A DNA stretch of 21,646 nt from Acidobacteriaceae bacterium (lineage in GTDB: Bacteria; Acidobacteriota; Terriglobia; Terriglobales; Acidobacteriaceae). The notes beneath the pieces were generated by a model. That model was not told where the DNA came from. It saw only the letters and a list, made by a program, of their open reading frames with translations, and did no database searches. The stretch lies in assembly GCA_003133425.1 (NCBI GenBank), contig PKXI01000246.1, positions 1 through 21,646 of the forward strand. Reading direction: 5' to 3'. The position numbers and the translations under genes are program-made. Within the stretch, counting starts at the first letter, position 1. The number at the start of each line of letters is the position of its first letter. Positions 1-7,618 of this stretch are shown here, one piece after another.

Positions 1-337
1 ATCTACAACTGTAGTACTAGAACCACGACAATACCTAATTTGTGTAAGGCTGCTTTGCCACACAGTGACATTCAATTGAGCATTGGTACCCTTATTAGCG
101 CATGATGGTCAACTGTCTTTGGCCGGTGTCGCTGTCCAGTTTCACCACAGGCTGCATAGTCTGCGGACCCTCATGCAGTTGCGCTTAGCTTCGCTCGTTG
201 TGACCAACTCGCGACGGGACTTACTCCCGTAAGAGTGCGCCCATGCTGGGCGCACAAACACGAGACCCCACTGGGCTGGAAGCCAGTGGGGTCTTTGTGT
301 TGCCGGGAACGGTTTCAGGTGAGGCACCCGTATTATA
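1..337. other. Island-edge DNA with no convincing gene
   Basis: No open frame here has a credible start, ribosome site or recognisable product. The stretch lies on the island side of the integrase gene and looks lower in G+C than the chromosomal genes to the right. Near its start is a small palindrome, CTACA-AC-TGTAG (3-14). From about 197 to 294 it carries four successive hairpins, described separately. It is probably non-coding spacer between the integrase gene and further island genes beyond the left edge. Confidence 0.6.
197..294. other. Run of four adjacent hairpins, the last terminator-like
   Basis: Four inverted repeats follow one another. They are GTTG/CAAC (near 198-209), CGGGA/TCCCG (near 214-229), GTGCGCCCA-TGC-TGGGCGCAC (235-255, nine perfect pairs) and AGACCCCACTGG/CCAGTGGGGTCT (263-294, twelve perfect pairs, eight-base loop). 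The last is followed on the + strand by TTTGTGTT, a weak U-rich tail, so it could end a rightward transcript coming out of the island. It lies just past the 3' end of the leftward integrase gene, so a bidirectional terminator is also possible. A structured RNA is an alternative that cannot be settled from one sequence. Confidence 0.55.
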
Positions 338-1651
338 CTAAGCGACCTTCTTCGCCATGTTCAACTGCTCGTCCAGGTAGTCGGACCAGTCCTGCATCAT
401 CCGCTTCCGGCCATCGAGGTACTGCGCGTAGTTGTACGCTGCGCTGACCTTGTTTCTGGGCATGTGCGCGAGCTGAAGTTCAATCCACGCATCGGGGTAC
501 CCATCCTTCTGAAGGAGGGGTGATGCCAAAGCACCCTCATGGAGAATTGTTGATGCGAGCCCGCGATACCCGTGGCCAGTCATGACACCGTGGTACCCCA
601 TCCGCTTCAGGGTACTCAGGATGGTGTTGTTGCTCATACACTTTTTTCGATCAAAGCCACCGGGGAAAACATAGTTACTGTCACCGGTGATCTCCTTCAG
701 CTTACGGAGCGTGTTAACCATCTGCCTTGAAAGCGGGACGATGTGCGGAGACTCCATCTTCATCCGCTCTTTCGGAATTTGCCACCAGCCTCCGTCGAGA
801 TCGAATTCGCCCCATGGAGTTTCTCGCAGTTCAGTGGTCCTGAGGAATGTCCGCGCCATGATCCACATCGCATACCGTGTGATCTCGGTTCCGGTGTCAT
901 TCTCCATGGCCAGCAGCAGTGCGGGAAACTCGCGTCGATCAATACGGGCGCAGTTGGTCACGGTCATCTCTTTCAACACGTCGCTTGGTTTGAAGTCAGC
1001 CACGGGGTTGCGCCGAGCATATCCATGCGCGATCGCAAAACGGAAAATCTGCCCGGTGGTGAAGAGCGCACGCCGAGCCAGTTCCCCGGCTCCACGGCTA
1101 TCGATCGCCTTTGCCATGTTTGCGATATCCGGTGCTTCAATATCCATGATGTGCCGATGTCCAAGTTTGGGGAGAATATCGGTATTGATTCGACTCTCCA
1201 TCTGGCCCCGGTAACGAGGGGATTTCTTATCGCTCCACTTCTCGAACCACTCCTTCTGAACAGCGCCAAAACTGCCATCTGGCCAATCAACTTTTTCGGT
1301 AGAGCCATCCAGAGGTTTGCTCTTCGCCAGCACTGTGCGCTCGTGGTTGAGTTTCGCCAGGACCGCTTCTGCCTTCTTCTCTGCCTTCTTCTCGACGGCA
1401 GGATTTGCCCCACCACGAAGGACACGCTGCCACTGCTGGTGAGCGGTGCGTGCCTCCTTCAAACTCATGAGGGGGTACTCACCAACCGACAATAATTGGG
1501 GTTTTCCCTGGAAGCGATATTGCCAGCGCCAGAATTTTCCTCCAGCCGGTGTAACGTAAAGGAACAGGCCACCGCCATCGGTCATCTTGTAAGGTTTGTC
1601 CTTACCCTTGGTTTTCGAGACTTGCGTGTCCGTGAGTTTGGCTCCTGCCAT
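338..1651 (-). CDS. P4-type tyrosine recombinase / integrase
   Basis: This is a site-specific recombinase that integrates and excises a mobile island at its attachment site through a 3'-phosphotyrosine intermediate. The 437 aa match the usual length of P4-type integrases. Residues 1-90 form the DUF4102-type N-terminal arm-binding domain (TDGGGLFLYV, LSVGEYPLMSLKEAR). A central SAM-like domain spans roughly 125-220. The catalytic domain keeps every key residue: R271 (FLRTTEL), K298 (RMKM), H360 and R363 (HGYR), H396 (LAH) and the nucleophile Y406 (AYNYAQYL). The gene is therefore intact and likely active. It starts 160 bp from the 3' end of tRNA-Asn and reads away from it, as expected for an integrase beside its att site. 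No strong Shine-Dalgarno precedes the ATG. A TATCTT -10 box at 1679-1684 may drive it. Base composition looks less GC-rich than the neighbouring chromosomal genes, consistent with transfer. Confidence 0.93.
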   Translation of the reverse strand: MAGAKLTDTQVSKTKGKDKPYKMTDGGGLFLYVTPAGGKFWRWQYRFQGKPQLLSVGEYPLMSLKEARTAHQQWQRVLRGGANPAVEKKAEKKAEAVLAKLNHERTVLAKSKPLDGSTEKVDWPDGSFGAVQKEWFEKWSDKKSPRYRGQMESRINTDILPKLGHRHIMDIEAPDIANMAKAIDSRGAGELARRALFTTGQIFRFAIAHGYARRNPVADFKPSDVLKEMTVTNCARIDRREFPALLLAMENDTGTEITRYAMWIMARTFLRTTELRETPWGEFDLDGGWWQIPKERMKMESPHIVPLSRQMVNTLRKLKEITGDSNYVFPGGFDRKKCMSNNTILSTLKRMGYHGVMTGHGYRGLASTILHEGALASPLLQKDGYPDAWIELQLAHMPRNKVSAAYNYAQYLDGRKRMMQDWSDYLDEQLNMAKKVA

Positions 1652-1678
1652 AAGATTCGTCGAGCCCGCTTTCCGGGG

Positions 1679-1703
1679 AAGATACCTACAATGTACCTAC
1701 ATT
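1679..1703 (-). promoter_or_regulatory. Candidate integrase promoter with overlapping repeats
   Basis: On the minus strand a TATCTT -10 box (1679-1684) lies about 28 bases before the integrase ATG. Upstream is TGTAGGTA, present twice as a direct repeat (plus-strand TACCTACA at 1683-1690 and 1694-1701, 11 bp apart). The second copy lies inside an inverted repeat, AATGT-AGGT-ACATT (1690-1703). An 11-bp spacing places both copies on one face of the helix. They could be integrase arm-binding sites or an operator for integrase autoregulation. No convincing -35 box is visible. Confidence 0.4.
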
Positions 1704-1808
1704 CTACACGGATTCAGGCATACGGGAGCGGACGGTACCGAACGACCGTTTTTGTAAATTATTGATTTTATTGGCTGATTCCTACAGTGCCGGATGCCAG
1801 CGGAAATA

Positions 1809-1887
<79 letters not shown>

Positions 1888-1914
1888 TGTTTTGGCGTTG
1901 AATTGTCCACTACC

Positions 1915-1943
1915 AAGGTAGCAGAGAGTGAAGGTCGCGTCAA
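1915..1943 (-). promoter_or_regulatory. Sigma70-type promoter of tRNA-Asn
   Basis: On the minus strand, TTGACG (1938-1943) and TACCTT (1915-1920) are separated by exactly 17 bases, a near-consensus housekeeping promoter. The predicted start near 1908 gives a leader of about 20 bases before the mature tRNA 5' end at 1886. Confidence 0.75.
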
Positions 1944-2141
1944 AAGAACCTGCCCCCGAAAAGTCGAGCTTCCTTAGTGTTTTTCCAGGTTGTGAACCAG
2001 AATTGCAAAACGGGGATTCCAGCCGGCCGCCCCGGCATGAAGAAGGGGGCAGAAACGACGATCCCGGGTACCGATCAGAGAGATACGGTAGGCTGAATAG
2101 AGAGTCAGAATCGAGACTGGCCGAAAAACCAAGGAGGCCCG

Positions 2142-2720
2142 ATGTCCCGGATTTCCCGGCTTGACCGCAGCGAAGCGACCCCGGATATGGCAGCGCTCTA
2201 TGACAAGGCCTTTGCCCAGCGCGGCAACGTCCCCAACATGTTTCGCGTCATGGCGCACCGCCCCGAAATTTTCGCCACCATGCAGGCGCACTTCGGAGCC
2301 GTGCTGAACACCGGCACGGTCTCCACCAAGCTCAAGGAACTGATCATCGTCCGCACCAGCCAGGTGAACGTCACGCCCTATTGCCTCGCCAGCCACACCA
2401 TCCTCGCTCGCGGCCTCGGCTGGACAGACGACCAGTTGGCCCACCTCGCCGAATGGCCGCAGCGCGACGATTTTACCCCCGCTGAAAAAGCCGCCCTCCG
2501 ATTGGCCGAGACCGTCACCCGAGACGCCCACGCCCTCAGCGACGAGCAATTTGCCGAGTTGCGCACCTTCTACAGCGAAGGCGAAATCGTCGAACTGCTC
2601 TGCGCCATCGGCCTCTTCAATTACTTCAACCGCTTCAACAACGCCCTCAAAATGGAACCGACCAAACCCGGCGAAGGCGGTTGCGCCACCGAGCCGGCCA
2701 AAGCTGACGCAGCCGGCTGA
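2142..2720 (+). CDS. Carboxymuconolactone decarboxylase (AhpD-like) family protein
   Basis: A 192-aa protein of the CMD/AhpD fold, a small all-alpha family that includes alkylhydroperoxidase-like thiol enzymes. The family core is visible: E66 in the KELIIV helix, then SQVNVTPYCLASH with C81 and H85, then GLGWTDDQL and a C-terminal FNYFNRFNNAL helix. In active AhpD-type enzymes the signature is C-x-x-C. Here the first cysteine position is T78, so only one redox cysteine remains and classical disulfide peroxidase chemistry is unlikely. The start is well supported by AAGGAGG (2131-2137) just before the ATG. It is the first of three co-directional genes, but the 152-base gap to the next does not require one operon. 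Substrate and role cannot be read from the sequence. Confidence 0.85.
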   Translation: MSRISRLDRSEATPDMAALYDKAFAQRGNVPNMFRVMAHRPEIFATMQAHFGAVLNTGTVSTKLKELIIVRTSQVNVTPYCLASHTILARGLGWTDDQLAHLAEWPQRDDFTPAEKAALRLAETVTRDAHALSDEQFAELRTFYSEGEIVELLCAIGLFNYFNRFNNALKMEPTKPGEGGCATEPAKADAAG

Positions 2721-2872
2721 CAACAAATCTCCGCAAGCCTTAACTTGCATTCCGATCGGCCTAGAGCAACCCATCCGTGCCCTGCAAAGTCAGGCACAAA
2801 TCGCCCGCAGGATCAATGTCTGAACCAACACATATTCCACCGCATCACACAATAAAGGAGCCCCACTTCCGC

Positions 2873-3505
2873 ATGAAACTCACCCTGCCCGCGGGCCCAT
2901 TCCGCGCCTATCTCTTCGACTGCGACGGCACCATCGCCGACTCGATGCCGCTCCACTACATCGCCTGGAAGAAGGCGCTTGGAGAATGGGGATGCACGTT
3001 TGATGAGGAACTGTTCTACGCCTGGGGCGGCAAGCCCGCCGTCGAAATCATCACCGACCTCAACCGGATGCAGGGCCTCAACATGCCCGCCGAAGCCCTC
3101 GCTGAGCACAAAGAGAATCTCTACTTCGCGCTCCTCCCGCAACTCAAGCCCATCCCCGAGGTCCTCGAACTCATCCACGCCGAGCACGGCCGCATCCCTT
3201 TCGCCGTTGTCTCCGGCGGCCGCCGCAACTCCGTCACCAACTCGCTCACCACCCTCGGCCTCATGGATAAATTCGAAACCATCGTCGGCGCGGAAGACTA
3301 CAAGAACAGCAAGCCCGCTCCCGACGCCTATCTCATCGCCGCCACCCGCCTCGGCGTCGCCCCAAAGGACTGCCTCGTCTTCGAAGACACCGACATGGGC
3401 ATCCAGTCTGCGACCGCTGCCGGAATGGCCTCCGTCAAGATCCCTTCTCCCCTTGAAAGAAGCCTCGAAAAAAGCCGGGGAACCGAAGCCCCGCTCACTG
3501 CGTAA
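2873..3505 (+). CDS. HAD-superfamily phosphatase, beta-phosphoglucomutase/YqaB-like
   Basis: A 210-aa HAD subfamily IA hydrolase, a Mg-dependent phosphatase or phosphomutase of small sugar phosphates. Motif I is FDCDGTIADS with nucleophile D16 and acid/base D18. A helical cap follows. Motif II is the SGG loop (VVSGG), motif III the lysine of KNSKPAPDAYL, and motif IV FEDTDMGIQSA. The acid/base aspartate and the cap place it with beta-phosphoglucomutase or YqaB-type fructose-1-phosphate phosphatases, but the substrate is not determined. The frame is open further upstream (ATG at 2816, and before it). I chose 2873 because AAAGGAG (2854-2860) precedes it and the protein then starts just before the first beta strand, as is usual. 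It lies downstream of the CMD gene and upstream of the glycosyltransferase gene on the same strand. Confidence 0.85.
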   Translation: MKLTLPAGPFRAYLFDCDGTIADSMPLHYIAWKKALGEWGCTFDEELFYAWGGKPAVEIITDLNRMQGLNMPAEALAEHKENLYFALLPQLKPIPEVLELIHAEHGRIPFAVVSGGRRNSVTNSLTTLGLMDKFETIVGAEDYKNSKPAPDAYLIAATRLGVAPKDCLVFEDTDMGIQSATAAGMASVKIPSPLERSLEKSRGTEAPLTA

Positions 3506-3584
3506 AATGCTGCAAATGGGGTGAGGGGGGTAGATTTTGCCTGCAATCACACGACCTTCAATCGCAAGAGATGATCGTTCCCAC

Positions 3585-5081
3585 ATGATCGCCTCCCAGA
3601 GCCGGCCCGCATGGGCAATTCTCATCGGCATCGCCACCGCAGTCGCGCTGCTTCACATCCTCACCAACGGCCTCTACGGCTTCCACCGCGACGAACTCCA
3701 GTTTCTAAGTGACGCCCGCCATCTCGACTGGGGATTCGTAGCCTATCCGCCCCTGACGCCCTTCCTCGAGCACATCGGCCTTGCGCTCTTCGGCGTCTCT
3801 CTCGTCGGCCTGCGCCTATTCTCCGTCCTCGCGCAAGCCGCGGCCCTCATCGCCACAGGCATCATGGCAAGAGATCTTGGAGGCGGCCGTCTCGCTCAAT
3901 TCGCCGCCGCACTCGCCGTCGCGCTCTCCCCCTTGCCGCTCTTCAACGGAACCGAGTTCCAATACACATCCTTCGATTTCCTCTGGTGGGTGCTCATGGC
4001 CTGCTTCGTCATCCGCCTCTTCCGCACCGAAGATCCCCGCTGGTGGATCGCCATCGGCGCCGTCGTCGGCCTCGGCCTCCTCACCAAATACGCCATCGTC
4101 TTTTACATCGCCGGCATCCTCACCGGGCTCGTCCTCACCTCCGCACGCCGCTATTTCAAGAGCCCATGGTTCTTTGCCGCCATCGCCATCGCACTCCTGA
4201 TGTTCCTCCCCAACTTCCTCTGGCTCGTCCGCCACGACTTCGTCTCCTACCACTTCCTCCAGCACATCCATGTGCGCGACGTAGCCGAGGGCCGCGCCGA
4301 TGGATTCCTGAAAGGCCAGTTCCTCGTCTGCGCCAACCTCTTCGCAGCACCGCTCTGGCTCACCGGGCTCGCAGGCTTCCTCCTCAACCGCCGCTATCGC
4401 ATGCTCGCCTTCATGTATCTGGTTCCTCTCGCCCTCTTCTTCATCGGCAAGGGCCGCAGCTACTACATGGCCGCCGCCTACCCAATGCTCATCGCCATGG
4501 GCGCGGCTATGGGTCAGCGCTGGCTCGCGTCTCTTCCCCGCTGGGCCCGTCGCACCACCACCACTGTTTTCTTTTCAGCACTCGCGCTAGTCGGCGCCTA
4601 CATCATCGCCATCGTCATTCCGCTCGCCAACAGCGGCCCGCTCCGCGACTTCGCCCTCAGCCGCAACGGCGACCTCCGCGAAGAGTTCGGCTGGGATAAT
4701 CTCGTCCGTACCGTCGCTCAGATTCGCGACTCCCTCCCGCCCGATCAGCAGGCGCATCTTGGCATCACCACCGGCAACTACGGCGAGTATGGAGCCATCG
4801 AGATCCTCGGCTCCGCCTATGGCCTGCCGCAGCCCATCGGCACCACCAACTCCGAATACCTGCGCGGCTATCCGACGCCTCAGCCCACCACATTCATCGT
4901 CATCGGTCTCAGTACTGATCAAGCCAATGCAGTCTTCACCAACTGCCGCCTCGCCGGACACAACGGAAACTCCGAAGGTCTCCGCAACGAAGAGAGCCAG
5001 TATCATCCCGACATATTCGTCTGCGGACCACCGCGCCTGCCCTGGCCCGAGCTCTGGAAAGACCATCAGGACTTCGGTTGA
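3585..5081 (+). CDS. GT39-type membrane glycosyltransferase (PMT/ArnT-like)
   Basis: A polytopic inner-membrane protein of 498 aa that resembles the dolichyl/polyprenyl-phosphate-dependent glycosyltransferases of the ArnT/PMT group. These move a sugar from a lipid-phosphate carrier to an acceptor outside the membrane. After a first hydrophobic helix (about 9-30) comes the periplasmic loop signature GFHRDELQFL, with the acidic pair D36-E37 expected at the active site, and then DWGFVAYPPLTPFLEH. Many further membrane helices extend to about residue 350. They are followed by a soluble C-terminal domain of about 130 aa, including GITTGNYGEYGAIEILG. The acceptor is unknown; lipid, protein and glycan are all possible. 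The frame extends to a TTG at 3537, but the ATG at 3585 gives a normal N-terminus. Neither start has a strong ribosome site. Confidence 0.82.
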   Translation: MIASQSRPAWAILIGIATAVALLHILTNGLYGFHRDELQFLSDARHLDWGFVAYPPLTPFLEHIGLALFGVSLVGLRLFSVLAQAAALIATGIMARDLGGGRLAQFAAALAVALSPLPLFNGTEFQYTSFDFLWWVLMACFVIRLFRTEDPRWWIAIGAVVGLGLLTKYAIVFYIAGILTGLVLTSARRYFKSPWFFAAIAIALLMFLPNFLWLVRHDFVSYHFLQHIHVRDVAEGRADGFLKGQFLVCANLFAAPLWLTGLAGFLLNRRYRMLAFMYLVPLALFFIGKGRSYYMAAAYPMLIAMGAAMGQRWLASLPRWARRTTTTVFFSALALVGAYIIAIVIPLANSGPLRDFALSRNGDLREEFGWDNLVRTVAQIRDSLPPDQQAHLGITTGNYGEYGAIEILGSAYGLPQPIGTTNSEYLRGYPTPQPTTFIVIGLSTDQANAVFTNCRLAGHNGNSEGLRNEESQYHPDIFVCGPPRLPWPELWKDHQDFG

Positions 5082-5121
5082 AGAGATCACGAAGAGATGC
5101 GCTTCTTGCGGCGGGAGCCAT

Positions 5122-5202
5122 GTGCCCCATCCTTCTGAGCGGAGCGTAGCGGAGTCGAAGAATCTGCGTCTTGGAGTTGTCGCGAAATGGGTGGGATAGC
5201 AC
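5122..5202. repeat. REP/MITE-like intergenic element
   Basis: An 81-bp segment between two genes is bounded by imperfect inverted ends: GTGC-CCCATCC on the left (5122-5132) and, reading inward on the other strand, GTGC-TAT-CCCACCC on the right (5189-5202). Its interior, AGCGGAGCGTAGCGGAGTCG, is a quasi-repeat typical of dispersed intergenic elements. The 14-mer TGCCCCATCCTTCT (5123-5136) recurs in inverse orientation at 17744-17757, also between genes. There is no coding potential. A non-autonomous REP- or MITE-like repeat is likely. Confidence 0.5.
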
Positions 5203-5245
5203 ACACTCCACCTCGCCACGCCAATCTCCATTCAATTTCAATCAC

Positions 5246-6040
5246 TCAAAACAGCAGCACGGCCACGCGGTAAGCCGTAAATGAGCCATCACCCCCCCGC
5301 GCCGGGCAACTGCCCACTGCCGCGCGGTGATATTGTCTCGTGTCCATGCGACTCACCAGCGCCGGAGGCAGTCGCGTTAAATCGGTTCCCTGCCAGCGCA
5401 TCACAAAGCCGGGTTGTTGGCTGTTAGCGGAGTGGGGCACCCCTTCGTCGATCGCGCACGCAGCTCGCGCCAGCGAGGGATCGGCGAGAATCGAGAGCCC
5501 GCTCGGGCGAATCAGTGCCGCCACGCGACCCTCCACCTGGATAGCGGTCAGCGATTGCACAACCTGAGAATAGTCGGCCACCGCATAAAGCACGCCGCGG
5601 CTAGCCACCACTGCTATTCCAACGCGATCGACCTCGGGGTTCAGCAAGTTGGTTCTGTGCCCTGGCGAGTGCATCCAACTTTCGTGAATAATGTCCGCTG
5701 TTGCTCCGACGGCCACGTTCTCTTCAATCAGGCTGAAGTGCGCGCCGGCCTGGCCTGCACGCGCTTCGAGGTCTGGCTCGCCCCTGTATTGGTGTGAAAT
5801 CGGCCCCTCGGCGGCCATGCGCCTGCAGTGGTAAAGTGCGGCCGCGGCCAATGCCGGATCCCATTGCAGACGGCCTGCACCAAGCTGCGCGCGCTCCTGG
5901 TTGGCACGGGCAAGTAACTGCTCATCTGCGGTCTGAATGTTTGCCCTGTTTTCGCTCTGCGAATATGCCTGCGGTTGCCCTGCAATCAACAGCACCACCA
6001 GCCCCGCGGTAAGTATCAATACCTTCACAAATTGCGTCAT
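5246..6040 (-). CDS. Secreted CAP-domain (SCP-like) protein
   Basis: A 264-aa exported protein. Residues 1-27 are a signal peptide with a long hydrophobic core and an AYS-Q-type end. Residues about 38-165 form the CAP/SCP fold: LLARANQERAQLG, LQWDPALAAAA, H83 (ISHQY), E107 (IEENVAVG) and SWMHSPGHRTNLLNP with H128. The two histidines and the glutamate that line the CAP cavity are present. Bacterial CAP proteins act outside the cytoplasm, but their biochemical role is mostly unknown. The C-terminal 100 aa continue past the CAP domain without a motif I recognise. The gene follows ampG on the same strand after a 114-base gap, so co-transcription is possible but not shown. Confidence 0.85.
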   Translation of the reverse strand: MTQFVKVLILTAGLVVLLIAGQPQAYSQSENRANIQTADEQLLARANQERAQLGAGRLQWDPALAAAALYHCRRMAAEGPISHQYRGEPDLEARAGQAGAHFSLIEENVAVGATADIIHESWMHSPGHRTNLLNPEVDRVGIAVVASRGVLYAVADYSQVVQSLTAIQVEGRVAALIRPSGLSILADPSLARAACAIDEGVPHSANSQQPGFVMRWQGTDLTRLPPALVSRMDTRQYHRAAVGSCPARGGDGSFTAYRVAVLLF

Positions 6041-6154
6041 ATCCGGTTCAACCCCATCTTCGTGCTTATGTCGCTGTAGTTTGGCTCTCGTTCGGACTTC
6101 CTCTCACCAAAGTAAGGGGCGGGACACGTATCCGCGTGCGGCGGCAGCTTGGCT

Positions 6155-7501
6155 CTAGGGCTCGGCATCCACGCCTTTGAGGGCCGGCTTGCTTTGGTCG
6201 TTCCTGAATTCGTCGCGCGGTCCAATCCAGAAGAACAGAAGAATGGCCGGCAACGCGACGACGCTGGTCAGCAGAAAGAACCGCACCCAGCCGATCTTCT
6301 CTGACAGGATTCCTCCCGAAGAGGCCACCACTGTGCGGCCAACCAAAGCAAGCGAGGAAAGCAGCGCGAACTGAGTCGCTGTAAAAGCGGGCGAGCATAG
6401 ACTGGACATGTAGGTCACCAACGCGGTCCCTGCCATCGCACCCGTGAGATTTTCGGCAGTCACACATAAAGCAAGGTAGCCGATCCGATGCCCACCTACA
6501 ACCTGCAAAACAAAAAACAGGTTCCCAACCGACTGCAAAATCCCACAAAGAATCAGCGAGCGACGGATTCCGAACCTGGTCGTCACGATGCCGCCGATGA
6601 GAGCCCCCGTCACAATAGAGAAAAATCCGAACACTTTCGACGCAGCGGCGATCTCCGGCAGAGAGAACCCCAATGAAATATAAAGCGGCGTCGACATCAC
6701 TCCCGCCATCGCCTCGCCCAGCTTGTATCCGAAAACGGCGATCAGAATGACGGGCCAAAACGGCCGACTCATGAAATCGCGAAAGGGACCGATCACAGCG
6801 GTCGAAAACGCGTGGCGAATCGCATGCCATCCAGATCCCACGGCATAGGAAGTTTGTGCCGAGACCTTCGGCTCGGGGCCCAGCAAAAACACCAGCAGCC
6901 CCACACCGACGAGCGCAGCCATTGTGGCGTAGGCCGCGAACCACCCCACATACGCTGCGATCAAAAGGCCGCCTGCCCCGGCTACCAGCATGCCGATCCG
7001 GTAGCCGGACTGATACACGGCGGCTCCGGGAGCTTGCTGATCGCTACTCAAGCTCTCCACGCGCCAGGCATCGATCACGATGTCCTGGCTCGCGGACAGG
7101 AACGCGACCACGACTGCCAAGGCGGCCATTAAAGGCAAGTTGTGCTTTGGATCGCACAATCCTAGAGCCAGAATTGCGCCGATCAGCAGGATCTGGATCG
7201 TGATTCCCCAACCGCGCCGCCGTCCCAAAGGCAGTGGCGGAGGGACTCGATCCATCAGCGGCGACCACAGAAACTTGAATGCGTAAGGCGTGCCAACCAG
7301 GGCGAAGGTCCCGATCGCTGCGCGCCGCACGCCGACTGTTGAAAGCCACGCCGAAAGAGTTGAATAAGTCAGCAGCAGCGGCAAGCCACTGGCAAATCCG
7401 AGACCCAGCACCTGCAGCACTCGCGGTTGGGTGTAGGCCCCTACCGCATGCCGCCAGTTGCTTCGAACGTTCCCTTCGTCTACCCGGTCGATTTCCATCA
7501 T
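6155..7501 (-). CDS. ampG: AmpG-family muropeptide permease (MFS)
   Basis: A 448-aa major-facilitator transporter with about 12 membrane helices. The AmpG family imports GlcNAc-1,6-anhydro-MurNAc and its peptides from the periplasm for cell-wall recycling. Family marks are clear: LGFASGLPLLLTYSTLSAWL in helix 1, GTPYAFKFLWSPLMDRVPPP after helix 2, GRRRGWG, and ASQDIVIDAWRVE in helix 4. The second half shows FGYKLGEAMAGVMSTPLY and the loop region TTRFGIRRSL. Length and motifs argue for a complete gene. GGGAG abuts the first of two adjacent ATG codons, so translation may start at the second. It is divergent from the YfcE-like gene, with a 117-base shared upstream region. No beta-lactamase or AmpR gene is present, so a recycling role is more likely than an antibiotic-response role. 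Confidence 0.9.
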   Translation of the reverse strand: MMEIDRVDEGNVRSNWRHAVGAYTQPRVLQVLGLGFASGLPLLLTYSTLSAWLSTVGVRRAAIGTFALVGTPYAFKFLWSPLMDRVPPPLPLGRRRGWGITIQILLIGAILALGLCDPKHNLPLMAALAVVVAFLSASQDIVIDAWRVESLSSDQQAPGAAVYQSGYRIGMLVAGAGGLLIAAYVGWFAAYATMAALVGVGLLVFLLGPEPKVSAQTSYAVGSGWHAIRHAFSTAVIGPFRDFMSRPFWPVILIAVFGYKLGEAMAGVMSTPLYISLGFSLPEIAAASKVFGFFSIVTGALIGGIVTTRFGIRRSLILCGILQSVGNLFFVLQVVGGHRIGYLALCVTAENLTGAMAGTALVTYMSSLCSPAFTATQFALLSSLALVGRTVVASSGGILSEKIGWVRFFLLTSVVALPAILLFFWIGPRDEFRNDQSKPALKGVDAEP

Positions 7502-7539
7502 CTCCCTATTGTCGCCGGACGCCCAGGGGTTCCCATCCT

Positions 7540-7566
7540 GAAGTTCGCAGCGATGCGAAGAACTTC
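7540..7566. promoter_or_regulatory. Inverted repeat in the ampG / phosphoesterase divergent region
   Basis: GAAG-TTCGCA (7540-7549) faces TGCGAA-GAA-CTTC (7554-7566) across a four-base GCGA loop, giving ten pairs with a three-base bulge. It lies in the short region between two divergent genes, so it could be a protein-binding site or an RNA hairpin in the leader of either gene. No U-run follows, so it is not a standard terminator. Confidence 0.35.
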
Positions 7567-7618
7567 AAGGTGGATCGCCCAATTCCGCTCAGCCCACGGA
7601 CCCCGCTATTCTGAATCC

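Noticed and set aside
1..337. The second attachment repeat of the island
   Set aside because: No stretch resembling the tRNA-Asn 3' end was found here or anywhere else in the window besides 1812-1834.
743..1495. A 250-codon open frame antisense to the integrase
   Set aside because: It is the shadow of a conserved gene with all catalytic residues, and its translation has no recognisable features.
1928..2164. A 78-codon open frame upstream of the CMD gene
   Set aside because: No protein-like pattern or ribosome site. It begins inside the tRNA promoter and overlaps the supported start of the next gene.
2813..3637. A 274-codon open frame antisense to the HAD hydrolase gene
   Set aside because: Its composition (rich in G, E, D, V) is the mirror of a GC-rich coding strand, and the + strand carries all four HAD motifs.
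2142..5081. A dedicated three-gene operon for one pathway (CMD, HAD, GT39)
   Set aside because: Gaps of about 150 and 80 bases, separate ribosome signals and unrelated families give no evidence for a joint function.
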